Below the pieces are notes generated by a model. The model was given only the letters and a program-made list of their open reading frames with translations, was not told the DNA's origin and ran no database searches. A program made the translations under genes and the position numbers. DNA of 59,802 nt from Candidatus Helarchaeota archaeon (GTDB taxonomy: Archaea > Asgardarchaeota > Lokiarchaeia > Helarchaeales > RDOG01): NCBI GenBank assembly GCA_019058315.1, contig JAHPZH010000009.1, positions 140,505 to 200,306 on the forward strand, written 5' to 3'. How positions within the stretch are numbered: the stretch's first letter is position 1; each line of letters begins with the position of its first letter. Positions 44,940 to 53,720 of the stretch are shown one piece after another.

Positions 44940-45230
44940 ATGGCTGATATTATAGAAATAGAGGTGGAAGTTACCGAATTTCTCCAAAATGCTATGCATG
45001 ATGATTTCGAAAATGGTAAATTTGCTTCTTACCATGCCTCCATTCTTAAAATTCTTTCTCCTATTGACTTAAAAAATAAGAAAATTACCATTTATCATGA
45101 CAGCGATTTAGATCAAAATAGTCCTTGGCGGAAATTAAATCAAAAACTTAAATTTTCAATTAAAAAGGAATATTTAGATGATTTAAAGCATATTTTTAAT
45201 GGTGCTATTCAAAATTTATGTATTCTTTAG
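44940..45230 (+). CDS. Hypothetical protein, 96 aa
   Basis: The family is not recognised. An acidic N-terminus (MADIIEIEVEVTEFLQNAM) is followed by a beta segment (KITIYHDSDLDQN) and a C-terminal helix. It is soluble, without cysteine motifs. It lies 155 bases upstream of a Rab-like GTPase gene on the same strand. Confidence 0.5.
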   Translation: MADIIEIEVEVTEFLQNAMHDDFENGKFASYHASILKILSPIDLKNKKITIYHDSDLDQNSPWRKLNQKLKFSIKKEYLDDLKHIFNGAIQNLCIL

Positions 45231-45385
45231 GAATATTAACTATCATGAGACCGGTTTATAATCATAACTCCCACAATTCCTCAATATTATATAGCAGTCC
45301 TAAATAGTTCAATACATATTTATAAGCTTCCATTTTATAATGAATCTGACTATTATAAGTTTTGATTTTAATAGAAGGGTTTTAA

Positions 45386-45925
45386 TTGAGAAACAAACAT
45401 CAATACAGAATTGTTTTATTAGGAGAAGGTGCTGTTGGAAAGACAGCGATAAGACAAAGATTTGTTGGAAAGGGATTTGAATCTGAATACATTAAAACTG
45501 TAGGTGCTGATTTCAGTAAAAAAATTATAAATGTAAAAGATACTGAGGTAAATTATCTAATTTGGGATCCAGCAGGTCATCTAGAATTTAAAAGTAGGTC
45601 TGGAATATTCTATTCAGGATGTACCGGTGCTATTTTAGTATTTGATTTAACAAATTTAGACACATTATTTAAACTGGATAACTGGATTAACGAAGCAATA
45701 GAAAAAAGCAAAGGTAGTATAAAAACTTGGTTTTTAGTTGGGAATAAATGCGATTTAGAACGAAAAATTGAATATCAACAAGTATTAAATTTTGCACAAG
45801 CATCATTGAATAAAATAAGTCCGAATTTATACTACTTAGAGACTTCTGCAAAGACCGGAAAGAATATAGATAAATTGTTTAATGATTTAGGTCAAATCCT
45901 TTTGAGCAAGGTCTTGGATTTATAA
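45386..45925 (+). CDS. Rab-like small GTPase
   Basis: The 179-residue GTPase starts at TTG. Motifs are GEGAVGKTAIRQRF (P-loop), YIKTVGADF (switch I with Thr, as in Rab), IWDPAGHLEF (G3), GNKCDL (G4) and ETSAKTGKN (G5). In G3 the Thr of WDTAGQ is Pro and the catalytic Gln is His, which predicts slow intrinsic hydrolysis. There is no lipidation motif at the C-terminus (KVLDL). A membrane zinc-ribbon protein follows 34 bases downstream and is probably in the same operon. Confidence 0.93.
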   Translation: MRNKHQYRIVLLGEGAVGKTAIRQRFVGKGFESEYIKTVGADFSKKIINVKDTEVNYLIWDPAGHLEFKSRSGIFYSGCTGAILVFDLTNLDTLFKLDNWINEAIEKSKGSIKTWFLVGNKCDLERKIEYQQVLNFAQASLNKISPNLYYLETSAKTGKNIDKLFNDLGQILLSKVLDL

Positions 45926-45959
45926 TGTATGATTTAATGAATTTAAAAAGTGGGGTTAT

Positions 45960-46544
45960 TTGTATACTAAAATTTTGAAAAAACCAAAAGATATTTGCAT
46001 TAATGCAATATATCCTGCTCTATCCCAAGTTAATGGTACTTATAAGATAAGAAGAGCTGATAATGAAATAAAATTTAGATGGGTAAGACCATTTCGCAAA
46101 ACATATAATTATAATCATATACATTATGGAAAAATATTATTTGAAGGAGATGAAATAACAAAAGTTACAATAATTATCGATGTTTTAATAATATATCTAG
46201 GTTTATCCCTAATAATAATTTTGGGTATATTTCTTTCAATAATGTTTCTTACTTCGCCGAGTGATGTACCAACATATATGAGAATAAGAATTTTGATAAT
46301 GGCTCTTTTAACACCTATTTTAATAGGAATCCCATTCGCACTTGGTATGAAAGCGTATTATCACAGATCAGAAAGAGATCTTTGGTTTAGAATTGCTTCG
46401 AAAATTGACAAAAACGTAATTAGTGAAACAATACTTTACATAAAGTTATTCTTATGCTATAAAACTTGTCCAAAATGTAAGAATAGCAATAAAATAAATT
46501 CAAAATTTTGTGTTTATTGTGGGGAGCAAATTGGTGATAGTTAA
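45960..46544 (+). CDS. Two-helix membrane protein with C-terminal zinc ribbon
   Basis: The 194-residue protein has a soluble N-terminal region with a basic stretch (RWVRPFRKTYNYNH), two hydrophobic helices at about residues 75-100 and 115-135, a cytoplasmic linker and a zinc ribbon CPKCKNSNKINSKFCVYCG. It starts at TTG (45960), 34 bases after the Rab-like GTPase. The zinc ribbon resembles those in the MIT-domain protein and the protein at 56721. It may recruit the GTPase to a membrane (inference from position only). Confidence 0.65.
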   Translation: MYTKILKKPKDICINAIYPALSQVNGTYKIRRADNEIKFRWVRPFRKTYNYNHIHYGKILFEGDEITKVTIIIDVLIIYLGLSLIIILGIFLSIMFLTSPSDVPTYMRIRILIMALLTPILIGIPFALGMKAYYHRSERDLWFRIASKIDKNVISETILYIKLFLCYKTCPKCKNSNKINSKFCVYCGEQIGDS

Positions 46545-46607
46545 AGAATTTTATACTGCATCCACATATTAAAATTAAGCATCTTAAAAATCATTCAAGG
46601 GTCTAAT

Positions 46608-47462
46608 ATGAGGATTAATATAAGTGAAGAAATATCAATTATTTCTGTAATTGGAGCAGGATATATGGGTCGACAGATTATTGAGAAATCTGCTTTATAC
46701 GGATATAATATAAATGTTTTTGATGAAAATCTTGAAGGGTTAAAAGAATTTTTAGGAGACCTGAAAAAGAAAACCGAAGAGAAAAATATTAAAGTTGATA
46801 TAAATCTTTTTACAAATATTTCTGAGGCAGTAAAAAATTCAGATTTAATCATAGAAGCAATTCCAGAGAAATTAGAATTAAAAAAAGTAATTTTTTCGCA
46901 GATTGATAAATTAGCTCCACCCAATGCAATAATAGCAACTAATAGTTCTTCTATCCCGATTTCAAAATTGGAAGACGCTGTTGAGCGGAAAGATAAAGTA
47001 TTAAACATCCACTTCTACAATCTTTTTACTATGCCAATGGCAGATATCATGCGGGGAACTCAAACTAGCAATGAAACCTTTCAGAAAGGGAAAAATTGGT
47101 TAGAAAGTATTGAAATCGTTCCACTTGAAGTTAAAAAAGAGTGTTATGGTTTTGTTTTTAATAGAATATGGAGAGCAATTAAAAAAGAATGTCTAAAGAT
47201 ATGGGCTGGAGGTCATGCGGATGTTGAGACTGTGGATAAAGCTTGGCAAATTTTCTGCCAATATTTCCTCAAAAATAAATATGGTCCATTTCAATTTATG
47301 GATAGAATAGGATTAGATGTGGTTTATGATATCGAAATGTCGTATTTCAAAAATACTGGACTTCCAGATGATAAACCTCCTGATTTACTTAAGGATGCGG
47401 TTGAGAGAGGTGAATTAGGAGTAAAAACTGGAAAAGGTTTTTACAATTATGATACCCGATAA
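46608..47462 (+). CDS. 3-hydroxyacyl-CoA dehydrogenase
   Basis: This 284-residue NAD-dependent enzyme oxidises 3-hydroxyacyl-CoA in fatty or organic acid metabolism. The nucleotide loop is VIGAGYMGRQI, and NSSSIPISKLEDAV then VLNIHFYNLFTMPMADIM carry the catalytic His-Glu region. The C-terminal domain keeps ELGVKTGKGFYNYD. The HxxNP box is altered to HFYNLF, where Pro is usual, so the substrate may not be a normal fatty acyl-CoA. It has its own start at ATG 46608. Confidence 0.85.
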   Translation: MRINISEEISIISVIGAGYMGRQIIEKSALYGYNINVFDENLEGLKEFLGDLKKKTEEKNIKVDINLFTNISEAVKNSDLIIEAIPEKLELKKVIFSQIDKLAPPNAIIATNSSSIPISKLEDAVERKDKVLNIHFYNLFTMPMADIMRGTQTSNETFQKGKNWLESIEIVPLEVKKECYGFVFNRIWRAIKKECLKIWAGGHADVETVDKAWQIFCQYFLKNKYGPFQFMDRIGLDVVYDIEMSYFKNTGLPDDKPPDLLKDAVERGELGVKTGKGFYNYDTR

Positions 47463-47537
47463 ATTTTTTTTATTTTTGATGATATATAGAACAATAATAT
47501 TAAATAAAAGAAATATAGGAAAAAGGAGGTATTCAAA

Positions 47538-47684
47538 ATAAGTAGGATTATTGGGAAATGTCCATCTTGCGATGCTGGTCTAACGAAAAAAGATATTAAA
47601 AGAGACCGTTTTAAAGGAATTATGGCTGGTCATTATGCTTATATCTGTTTAAAGTGTGATCATATAATTGGATTTAGTAGGTAG
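47538..47684 (+). CDS. Zinc-ribbon microprotein B, apparent ATA start
   Basis: The 48-codon frame reads SRIIGKCPSCDAGLTKKDIK and ends YAYICLKCDHIIGFSR, a paralogue of the protein at 22647. AGGAGG (47524-47529) is followed after 8 bases by ATA (47538), exactly as in the first copy. The only in-frame ATG falls after the first zinc knuckle, which would destroy the domain. Its location behind the hydroxyacyl-CoA dehydrogenase may be incidental. Both copies have a conserved DIK segment and a conserved CPSCDA-YICLKC core. Confidence 0.75.
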   Translation: MSRIIGKCPSCDAGLTKKDIKRDRFKGIMAGHYAYICLKCDHIIGFSR

Positions 47685-47706
47685 GAAATTGCAAAGTTAT
47701 TATGGA

Positions 47707-47862
47707 ATGGTTATGATTTTTCATATTATAGGTCTCCGTTATGCTGGAAAATCTACATTCATCAAAGAAAAATTTCCAGGTGCAGTAGTTTTGGACATGA
47801 AAAAATTCTATAAAACCCACGATTTCCTACCTGCAACCTCCTATCATGGGACGAAACTATAG
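47707..47862 (+). pseudogene. Truncated P-loop kinase-like fragment
   Basis: A 51-codon frame (MVMIFHIIGLRYAGKSTFIK, then EKFPGAVVLDMKKFYKTHDF) holds a Walker A loop GLRYAGKST and the next strand, then stops. A shifted frame just before the stop continues with WDETIGFWNV, also briefly. No lid, Walker B or full kinase follows before the next gene at 47911. It is most likely the decayed start of an adenylate-kinase-like or similar P-loop protein. Confidence 0.5.
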
Positions 47863-47910
47863 GTTTTTGGAATGTTTAAAATGTTATATATCCAAATGGG
47901 TGAATAATTA

Positions 47911-48645
47911 TTGTCAGGTCTGAAGGTGGCAAGTTGGATATTTTCAATTCTTGGTCTGCTTACTCTCCTTGGTCCAAGCATGTTTTCGTATACATCGGCA
48001 ATTAGTCCATATATATTTTATACCATCTCTCTCATATTTATACTGTTAGGAGTGTGTTTTGCCAATGCAGCTAAGAAGGACGAGGAAATAGTAGAAATTG
48101 TTAGCACGAAAATGCCTGAATGGTGGTTAAGAGAATTAGTTCGCAAGGAGATGAATGTATTTCTCAGGGATCTCAACAATCCAGATGGAAGAACCCAGAC
48201 TAATGCAATAATTAGATTAGGTAATATGGGGGATGAAAGTGCCATTCCACATTTGGAAAAACTATTAAGAAAAAAGTCCAAGTCAATCAGGGAATTGGTT
48301 GAAATTGCAATAACTAAGATTAAAGGTAGAACTTCAATAATTAACGTCTGTGCTTACCTACAGATAGAATCACAAATTAGAGATAGGACTATTTTTTTCT
48401 ATCATAAAATAATGAAGGATAAAAAAAGTGCGACTATAATTTCGAACAATATTATATTAGCTGCTTTCTGTCTGATAATGGCAGTTCGAGAATATAAAGA
48501 TCTCACTCATATATCCGATCAAGATGTTATAAAGGGCTTTAATCATTTAACATATGAAATAACTATTGGAGAAGTATTTGAATTAGCCTTGAACTTATTA
48601 CCAAAGTATGATAAAATGTTTAATCGAAAAACACTTTTAATTTGA
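47911..48645 (+). CDS. Membrane-anchored HEAT-repeat protein with cyclin-like C-terminal helices
   Basis: The 244-residue protein starts at TTG. Two N-terminal hydrophobic helices (about 5-22 and 32-50) anchor it. A HEAT-like unit follows (TNAIIRLGNMGDESAIPHLE, then KLLRKK). The C-terminal 100 residues are helical (IILAAFCLIMAVREYKDLTH, then ISDQDVI) and recall a TFIIB/cyclin repeat in pattern. That resemblance is weak. No operon partner is obvious. Confidence 0.6.
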   Translation: MSGLKVASWIFSILGLLTLLGPSMFSYTSAISPYIFYTISLIFILLGVCFANAAKKDEEIVEIVSTKMPEWWLRELVRKEMNVFLRDLNNPDGRTQTNAIIRLGNMGDESAIPHLEKLLRKKSKSIRELVEIAITKIKGRTSIINVCAYLQIESQIRDRTIFFYHKIMKDKKSATIISNNIILAAFCLIMAVREYKDLTHISDQDVIKGFNHLTYEITIGEVFELALNLLPKYDKMFNRKTLLI

Positions 48646-48661
48646 TTTACCCCAATTTATT

Positions 48662-50125
48662 TTATTTATTGTGGAATTTTGTATAATCCAGAATTTTCCG
48701 TAGAGTATTTGCTGCGTTTTTAACCCCTGAGAAGCATAAAACATTTGTTTCGTTCAGAGCCTCCCTAAATTTTGTTGAAATCCGTGCAACTCCCTCATCT
48801 ACTACTAAAATAGGGTTAATAATCACGAATAACGATGACATCTTCCTGAATATCCTTCCAAAAGACCGTCCAAGAGAAGCAATAAATGTTTCCCCTAACG
48901 CTCCTGCATACATGTTAAGCCAATGGGCGGCCATGTATAAAAATACTATATCAATATTCTCATCTTGATCCAATATTTTTGCCGTTTTTATTAAAACATT
49001 CGGATCTGCTGCAGCTATTCCAGTATCTATTGGATTTCTTACGCTGGTATTGACATCCGGATATAATAGTCTGAGTTTTTGTTGAGTTGCATCCGTTAAT
49101 TCATTTAATTGTAAGCCTTCTTTAGTCATGATGTCCGTAATTTCTACAGAACTTCCTCCCCCAGGGACTATAACGGCAGCACTATCTCCTCTAGGGTATT
49201 TTGTATTAACCATTTTTGAGAAAGCATAAAGTACATCCCAAAATTGCCCACTTTCTTCCACAAAAACTCCCCCTGCTTGCTTTATTGCATTTTTCCAAAC
49301 TGATAATGGAGATGCAATGGCACCTGTATGGCTTGCGGCAGCCCTTTCCCCCGCTTTGGATTGACCACCCTTCCAAATTATTACAGGTTTATTAGGCGTG
49401 ACCTCTCTCATTTTCTGGAAAAACTCATTTCCATTTGCACTACCCGTGCTTTCTAAATACATCCCAATAACTTCTGTATCAGGATCTTTTGAGTAATAAT
49501 CGAGTATTTCCAAACAATTAACATCGATTTGATTGCCAAATGATAAACCCTTACTGAAGTAGAGAAATTTATGCTCTTGAACCTCTGCTAATATCATTGC
49601 ATGTCCTCCCGATTGCGAACCAAATGCAATATTGCCGCTCTTCATTGAAGCTAGAGCATTATAAGTTACCCTACTTTTAGGACAAAGAGGACCTATACAA
49701 TTTGGACCAATTAGCCTAGTATCTGTACCTTTTACAATTTCTAAGACTGTATCTGTTAAATTTAAACCCTCTTGGGTCAGGAGTTCATTAAAACCAGATG
49801 TAAATATTAATACAAATTTGACATTCCTTTCTACAGCTTCTCTTACTAAATCTGGTACCAGTTCTGCTTTAATACAAGAAATTACTAAATCCAATTCTTC
49901 TGCAATCGCTTTCAAAGAAGGATAAAAAGTAAATCCGTTAATTTCTTGTCCAACATATTTGGGATTAACTAAAAACATTTTTTCTTTCGGATACCCACTT
50001 TTAGAAAGAGGTCCAACAAAAAAATCTCCCATTTTTGGTTTACCACTTGCCCCTACGATAGTAATATTCTTTGGAAAAAATAAAGGATCAAAATCTGTAT
50101 TTTTAGATGGTTTCTGATTATTCAT
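48662..50125 (-). CDS. Acyl-CoA synthetase (NDP-forming) alpha-type protein
   Basis: The 487-residue protein has an N-terminal CoA-binding Rossmann domain (NITIVGASGKPKMGDF; SGYPKEKMFLVNP) and two succinyl-CoA-ligase-like flavodoxin domains. SQSGGHAMIL and KAGERAAASHTGAIASP hold the phosphohistidine His. This matches the alpha part of ADP-forming acetyl-CoA synthetases. A beta (ATP-grasp) subunit is not adjacent and the fused form would be about 700 residues. The start at 50125 removes a spurious hydrophobic extension from an earlier codon. It may act with a separate beta subunit. Confidence 0.85.
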   Translation of the reverse strand: MNNQKPSKNTDFDPLFFPKNITIVGASGKPKMGDFFVGPLSKSGYPKEKMFLVNPKYVGQEINGFTFYPSLKAIAEELDLVISCIKAELVPDLVREAVERNVKFVLIFTSGFNELLTQEGLNLTDTVLEIVKGTDTRLIGPNCIGPLCPKSRVTYNALASMKSGNIAFGSQSGGHAMILAEVQEHKFLYFSKGLSFGNQIDVNCLEILDYYSKDPDTEVIGMYLESTGSANGNEFFQKMREVTPNKPVIIWKGGQSKAGERAAASHTGAIASPLSVWKNAIKQAGGVFVEESGQFWDVLYAFSKMVNTKYPRGDSAAVIVPGGGSSVEITDIMTKEGLQLNELTDATQQKLRLLYPDVNTSVRNPIDTGIAAADPNVLIKTAKILDQDENIDIVFLYMAAHWLNMYAGALGETFIASLGRSFGRIFRKMSSLFVIINPILVVDEGVARISTKFREALNETNVLCFSGVKNAANTLRKILDYTKFHNK

Positions 50126-50284
50126 TAGAATTATAGTTGATGATTTCGTTATTAAAAATATCTGGATTTTAAGTAGAATAACGAATAACAAAGTAATACC
50201 GAAAGTGGTTAAGATTAAATAGTTGAAATTATTTATTATTACTACTATAAATTAAATATCATATTAGGAAGAGGTTAGAAGAAT

Positions 50285-51025
50285 TTGAGAAAAAATACAA
50301 CCACAGAAAAGATTGATCCTCTTTTAATTATTGCGGGATTTGGTTTTTTAGCAATTTTTAGTTCTATATTATTTTATTCAATATCATTATTCGTAGGTGC
50401 CTCCTCTACTTATTTTCTAAAATGTGGAGCAAATGTCATTCCTATTGTTTTTGTAGGTGGCATTATAATGAGTGCAGGAATAATATTAAGTGGAATAAAA
50501 TTTGTTGATTTCTTTAAAAAAGATAAGAGACCGCTATCATTAATAATATTCATTGGTTCATTAGTGGCAGGTGTATTTAATACATTAATGTACTCCTTGT
50601 TCTGGTTCATACTTCGTAATACACTTTTTTATATTATGTTTGGAGTTTCTTTTTATTGTTTGGCTACCTATTTGAATTTATACGGTATTTACTTTAATTC
50701 TGTAAGCAATTCAACTAAAAGGCCAAAATTCACTTTAATTTTGAGTGATATACTCATAGTTGCATCTGGAGTTTTTTTAGTGTTTATCACTATATTTGTG
50801 GGGACAGCTATAATGTGGTATGAAGAAACCATAGCTCTAAGAATAATTTCCATCTACTCTATAATTTTGGAACCACCATTAAGGGATGTTCAAAGATTAT
50901 TTTCCATCTTCTTCTTAATTTGTGGTGGTCCGCTTTTTATTTTTGCAAGTATACTATTTTCAGAAGGTGGATGGAAAGAGGCTACTGGTAGAACATACTT
51001 TCAAAGGACATGGATGGAGGGGTAG
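50285..51025 (+). CDS. Multi-helix membrane protein, unknown
   Basis: The 246-residue protein starts at TTG after AAGAGGTTAG. It has about six hydrophobic helices (roughly residues 12-35, 48-68, 80-105, 110-130, 150-175 and 205-225). No conserved motif is recognised. It is divergent from the acyl-CoA synthetase gene. Confidence 0.6.
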   Translation: MRKNTTTEKIDPLLIIAGFGFLAIFSSILFYSISLFVGASSTYFLKCGANVIPIVFVGGIIMSAGIILSGIKFVDFFKKDKRPLSLIIFIGSLVAGVFNTLMYSLFWFILRNTLFYIMFGVSFYCLATYLNLYGIYFNSVSNSTKRPKFTLILSDILIVASGVFLVFITIFVGTAIMWYEETIALRIISIYSIILEPPLRDVQRLFSIFFLICGGPLFIFASILFSEGGWKEATGRTYFQRTWMEG

Positions 51026-51136
51026 TATAGAATGGAGTTTGACGCGGAAACGCTGAATAATGTAGTAATAATTTTAGAAGTGGACGCTTTTTAAAATTTA
51101 CCACCTATTTTTTTCCTAATTTCTAAATACTTGCCA

Positions 51137-51478
51137 TTAAAGATAAGGTATCACGCAAATAAAAGCTAATGGCTCATTTCCAACGTTTTTATATCCATGC
51201 ATCTCATTTGGAGGGACATAAATTACATCTCCAGGATTTATTTCCACGATACTGCCCTTGTTATCAAAAATTTCTCCTGATCCCTGAAGTATGTATATTT
51301 CATGTTCTTCGGGATGGTTGTGTAGTCCAATTTCCCCACCTGGTTGTATTTCAAAACGGCGCATCGTGAAGTTTTTCGCCCCATCTTTGTTTGTAATGAG
51401 CCATTGAATCGTGGTTTTCTTTGAATTCGCTTTCGTAACATTTTCCAATTCAATATCTTTAACATGTTTTTTTATCAT
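51137..51478 (-). CDS. Single-domain cupin
   Basis: The 113-residue cupin has motif 1 GEIGLHNHPEEHEIYILQGSG (His, His, Glu and Glu metal ligands in HNHPEEHE) and motif 2 GDVIYVPPNEMHGYKN. It probably binds one divalent metal. Small cupins of this type act as isomerases, dioxygenases or sugar-binding regulators. The phenolic acid decarboxylase gene is nearby on the same strand. Confidence 0.88.
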   Translation of the reverse strand: MIKKHVKDIELENVTKANSKKTTIQWLITNKDGAKNFTMRRFEIQPGGEIGLHNHPEEHEIYILQGSGEIFDNKGSIVEINPGDVIYVPPNEMHGYKNVGNEPLAFICVIPYL

Positions 51479-51555
51479 GTTGAATAATTATAAACTAGAT
51501 TTTTATTATTTTTTTATTATTTACAAAATACGGCATTTGTATTACTTGAAATTGA

Positions 51556-52071
51556 TTAATTTTTTCGTTTTGCATATCCTTCTGGAAGTTCACTAGGCGG
51601 ACAATTTATAATATCATTACGATCAGGTCCACAATCTTCTATGAAAGTGATTTGAGCAAACTCATCTAGAATAAACTTTGGATAAGTTGGACCTGCATCT
51701 CTATATTTCCTCATTTTTTCAAGGTTTTGATTCTGATAGCAGACTGTTTTTTGAGGATCATCCTCAATCCATTTTGGGAAGACAGCTGTACCATGTAATT
51801 TTCGTCTTTGGAAGTTAATCGCTAAACTGACATTTGTTCCAGTGGGTTCATCCCAAGAGATTTTATAGACATTCTCAGCTAACTCCACTATTTTAGCATC
51901 TTGATCGGTTACCCATCGCCCACCGACAATACCACTATGAATTCGGTAATCCAAAGTATGGTCATTTTTCACATATATTTCATATTGCCAGCCATTATCA
52001 TAAGTATAGATGAGATGTTTCCCTACAAGTCCTTTTAAGCTATTTAATTTATTTGAGTCTTTTATGGACAT
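51556..52071 (-). CDS. padC: Phenolic acid decarboxylase (PadC family)
   Basis: The 171-residue beta-barrel enzyme decarboxylates p-coumarate, ferulate and caffeate to vinylphenols. It follows bacterial PadC closely: KHLIYTYDNGWQYE (both active-site tyrosines), YRIHSGIVGGRWVTD (Arg), ISWDEPTGTNVSL (Glu) and FPKWIEDDPQKTVCYQNQN. The length is normal. The gene is essentially bacterial in type and unexpected in an archaeal genome, suggesting transfer from a bacterium in plant-rich sediment or soil. Confidence 0.9.
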   Translation of the reverse strand: MSIKDSNKLNSLKGLVGKHLIYTYDNGWQYEIYVKNDHTLDYRIHSGIVGGRWVTDQDAKIVELAENVYKISWDEPTGTNVSLAINFQRRKLHGTAVFPKWIEDDPQKTVCYQNQNLEKMRKYRDAGPTYPKFILDEFAQITFIEDCGPDRNDIINCPPSELPEGYAKRKN

Positions 52072-52330
52072 ATTATCAAGGTTCTTTTTATTTAATCAAA
52101 TTATATTTTTGGTTATTTTTTATTCATCATATTGCTTTTTAAAATTTTAAAGAAAAGATGAAAAACTATGAAAAAAAAGTTAGTTGGCAAAATAAATATC
52201 AATTTTTATCCATTTTTCATTTTGGTCTTATAATAGATAATTAGAGAAAGATAAAAGTTGTAATTTTCCACAATTTCAATAAAAAAATCATTTTATAAAT
52301 TATTTGAGAAATTATATTGGGTGAAAATTA

Positions 52331-53458
52331 GTGAGTGATGAAGTTTATGAAAAAATAAGACAAGCTATGAACAATGGTTGGCCTTTAAAACTTCCTAAAG
52401 AAAAAAGCGTAATGGAAATGTTAAAAATAATCTATCCTACAGAAGAAGAAGCGAAAATCGTAGCTTGTTTTGAACAACCAATGTTTGATTTAAAATCTAT
52501 TAAAAAAATTTCAAAAATCACCGGTTATTCTATTGAAAAAACTAAAGAAGTTTGCGAAAAAATGTCTGAGAGAGGAGTAATTCTTCGAATGGGGAAAGTT
52601 TATGGCATTTTCCCAGCGATGCCAGGATTGATTGAATTTTATTTTGTTACCGGAAAAGATGAAAATATGGAATTAGGGGCAAGATTACTCCATGAAAACA
52701 TGGCAAAAATAGCACCGGAATGGTTTGCTAGTGGTTATCCATTTTTTAGAAATTTACCTTCCTCTTCTTTAAAAGAAAAATTAATTAAAATTGATGAAAC
52801 AATCGAAGACGTGGGTCAAAAAATCTTAGTTTATGAGGATATTGAAGCGTATATCAATAGATGTACTAGTATAACGGTTGTTAATTGTATGTGTCGAACC
52901 GTTGGAGAACTTTTGGGAAATAAATGCGAAAAAATTGAAGAAAATGTTTGTATGGCCCTCAACATGGCAGGCGACGCGTTAACACCATATGGTTTAGGTA
53001 GGCAAGTTTCAAAAAAAGAAGCTTTAGAATTAGTAAAAAAAGCAGAAGATTGTGGGCTTATACATACAATAAATAACGCAGCAGGACCAGATGCACCAAT
53101 GATGATTTGCAATTGCTGTCCATGTCATTGTGAAGTTATTAGATGTTTAAGGGATTTTAAAAATCCTTCAGCTTTGGCTCGAAGTAATTTTAAACCAAAA
53201 TTCAATAAGGAATTATGCATTTTGTGTGATAAATGCGTTAATATTTGTCCAATGGAAGCGCTCTGGCACCACTACTCGCATTCTGGGAAGGATTCGGATG
53301 AACGTATAATGTATAAAGAACAATATTGTATTGGTTGTGGATTATGCGCACATCACTGTCCAAAAGACGCTATATCCATGGAAAAAGTGTATAATGACGT
53401 CCCCGAACAGACGCTTTTAGGTATGTTCAAAAAAATTGAAGAAACAAGAGGACATTAA
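52331..53458 (+). CDS. Winged-helix / cysteine-rich / 2x[4Fe-4S] ferredoxin protein (copy 2)
   Basis: This 375-residue paralogue of the protein at 23102 starts at GTG. It has the same order: winged helix (SIKKISKITGYSIEKTKEVC), VVNCMCRTVGELLGNKC, ICNCCPCHCEVIRC, and two ferredoxin motifs (CILCDKCVNICP, CIGCGLCAHHCP). Central cysteines are conserved between the copies, so they probably ligate a third centre. The two copies are 29 kb apart and lie in different contexts. Confidence 0.82.
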   Translation: MSDEVYEKIRQAMNNGWPLKLPKEKSVMEMLKIIYPTEEEAKIVACFEQPMFDLKSIKKISKITGYSIEKTKEVCEKMSERGVILRMGKVYGIFPAMPGLIEFYFVTGKDENMELGARLLHENMAKIAPEWFASGYPFFRNLPSSSLKEKLIKIDETIEDVGQKILVYEDIEAYINRCTSITVVNCMCRTVGELLGNKCEKIEENVCMALNMAGDALTPYGLGRQVSKKEALELVKKAEDCGLIHTINNAAGPDAPMMICNCCPCHCEVIRCLRDFKNPSALARSNFKPKFNKELCILCDKCVNICPMEALWHHYSHSGKDSDERIMYKEQYCIGCGLCAHHCPKDAISMEKVYNDVPEQTLLGMFKKIEETRGH

Positions 53459-53495
53459 TCATGACTTTTCCCTTTTAATTTTTAGTTAAAAACGA

Positions 53496-53628
53496 TTATA
53501 TTTTTGATTTCAATTCATCAATATTCTTCAAAATCTCTTCATTAGTTGGTTCAAATTCAATAATTTTTTTATAACACTCAATTGCTTTAAGATAAAAATC
53601 TCCAAATGTGGAAAATGTTCCCACCAAT
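53496..53628 (-). pseudogene. TPR gene remnant
   Basis: The minus-strand frame from a TTG near 53628 reads DFYLKAIECYKKIIEFEPTN and ends shortly after. This is a single TPR unit with no gene around it. It resembles the C-terminal repeat of the TPR proteins in the window. It is probably what remains of a deleted or truncated TPR gene. Confidence 0.45.
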
Positions 53629-53720
53629 TAATTCAAATGTCCGTACGGGTCAACATACAAAGTGTTGCTAAAAGTGGAAACTCAACCTTTCACTTAAAAA
53701 TATCAGTCACAGAAGACGGT

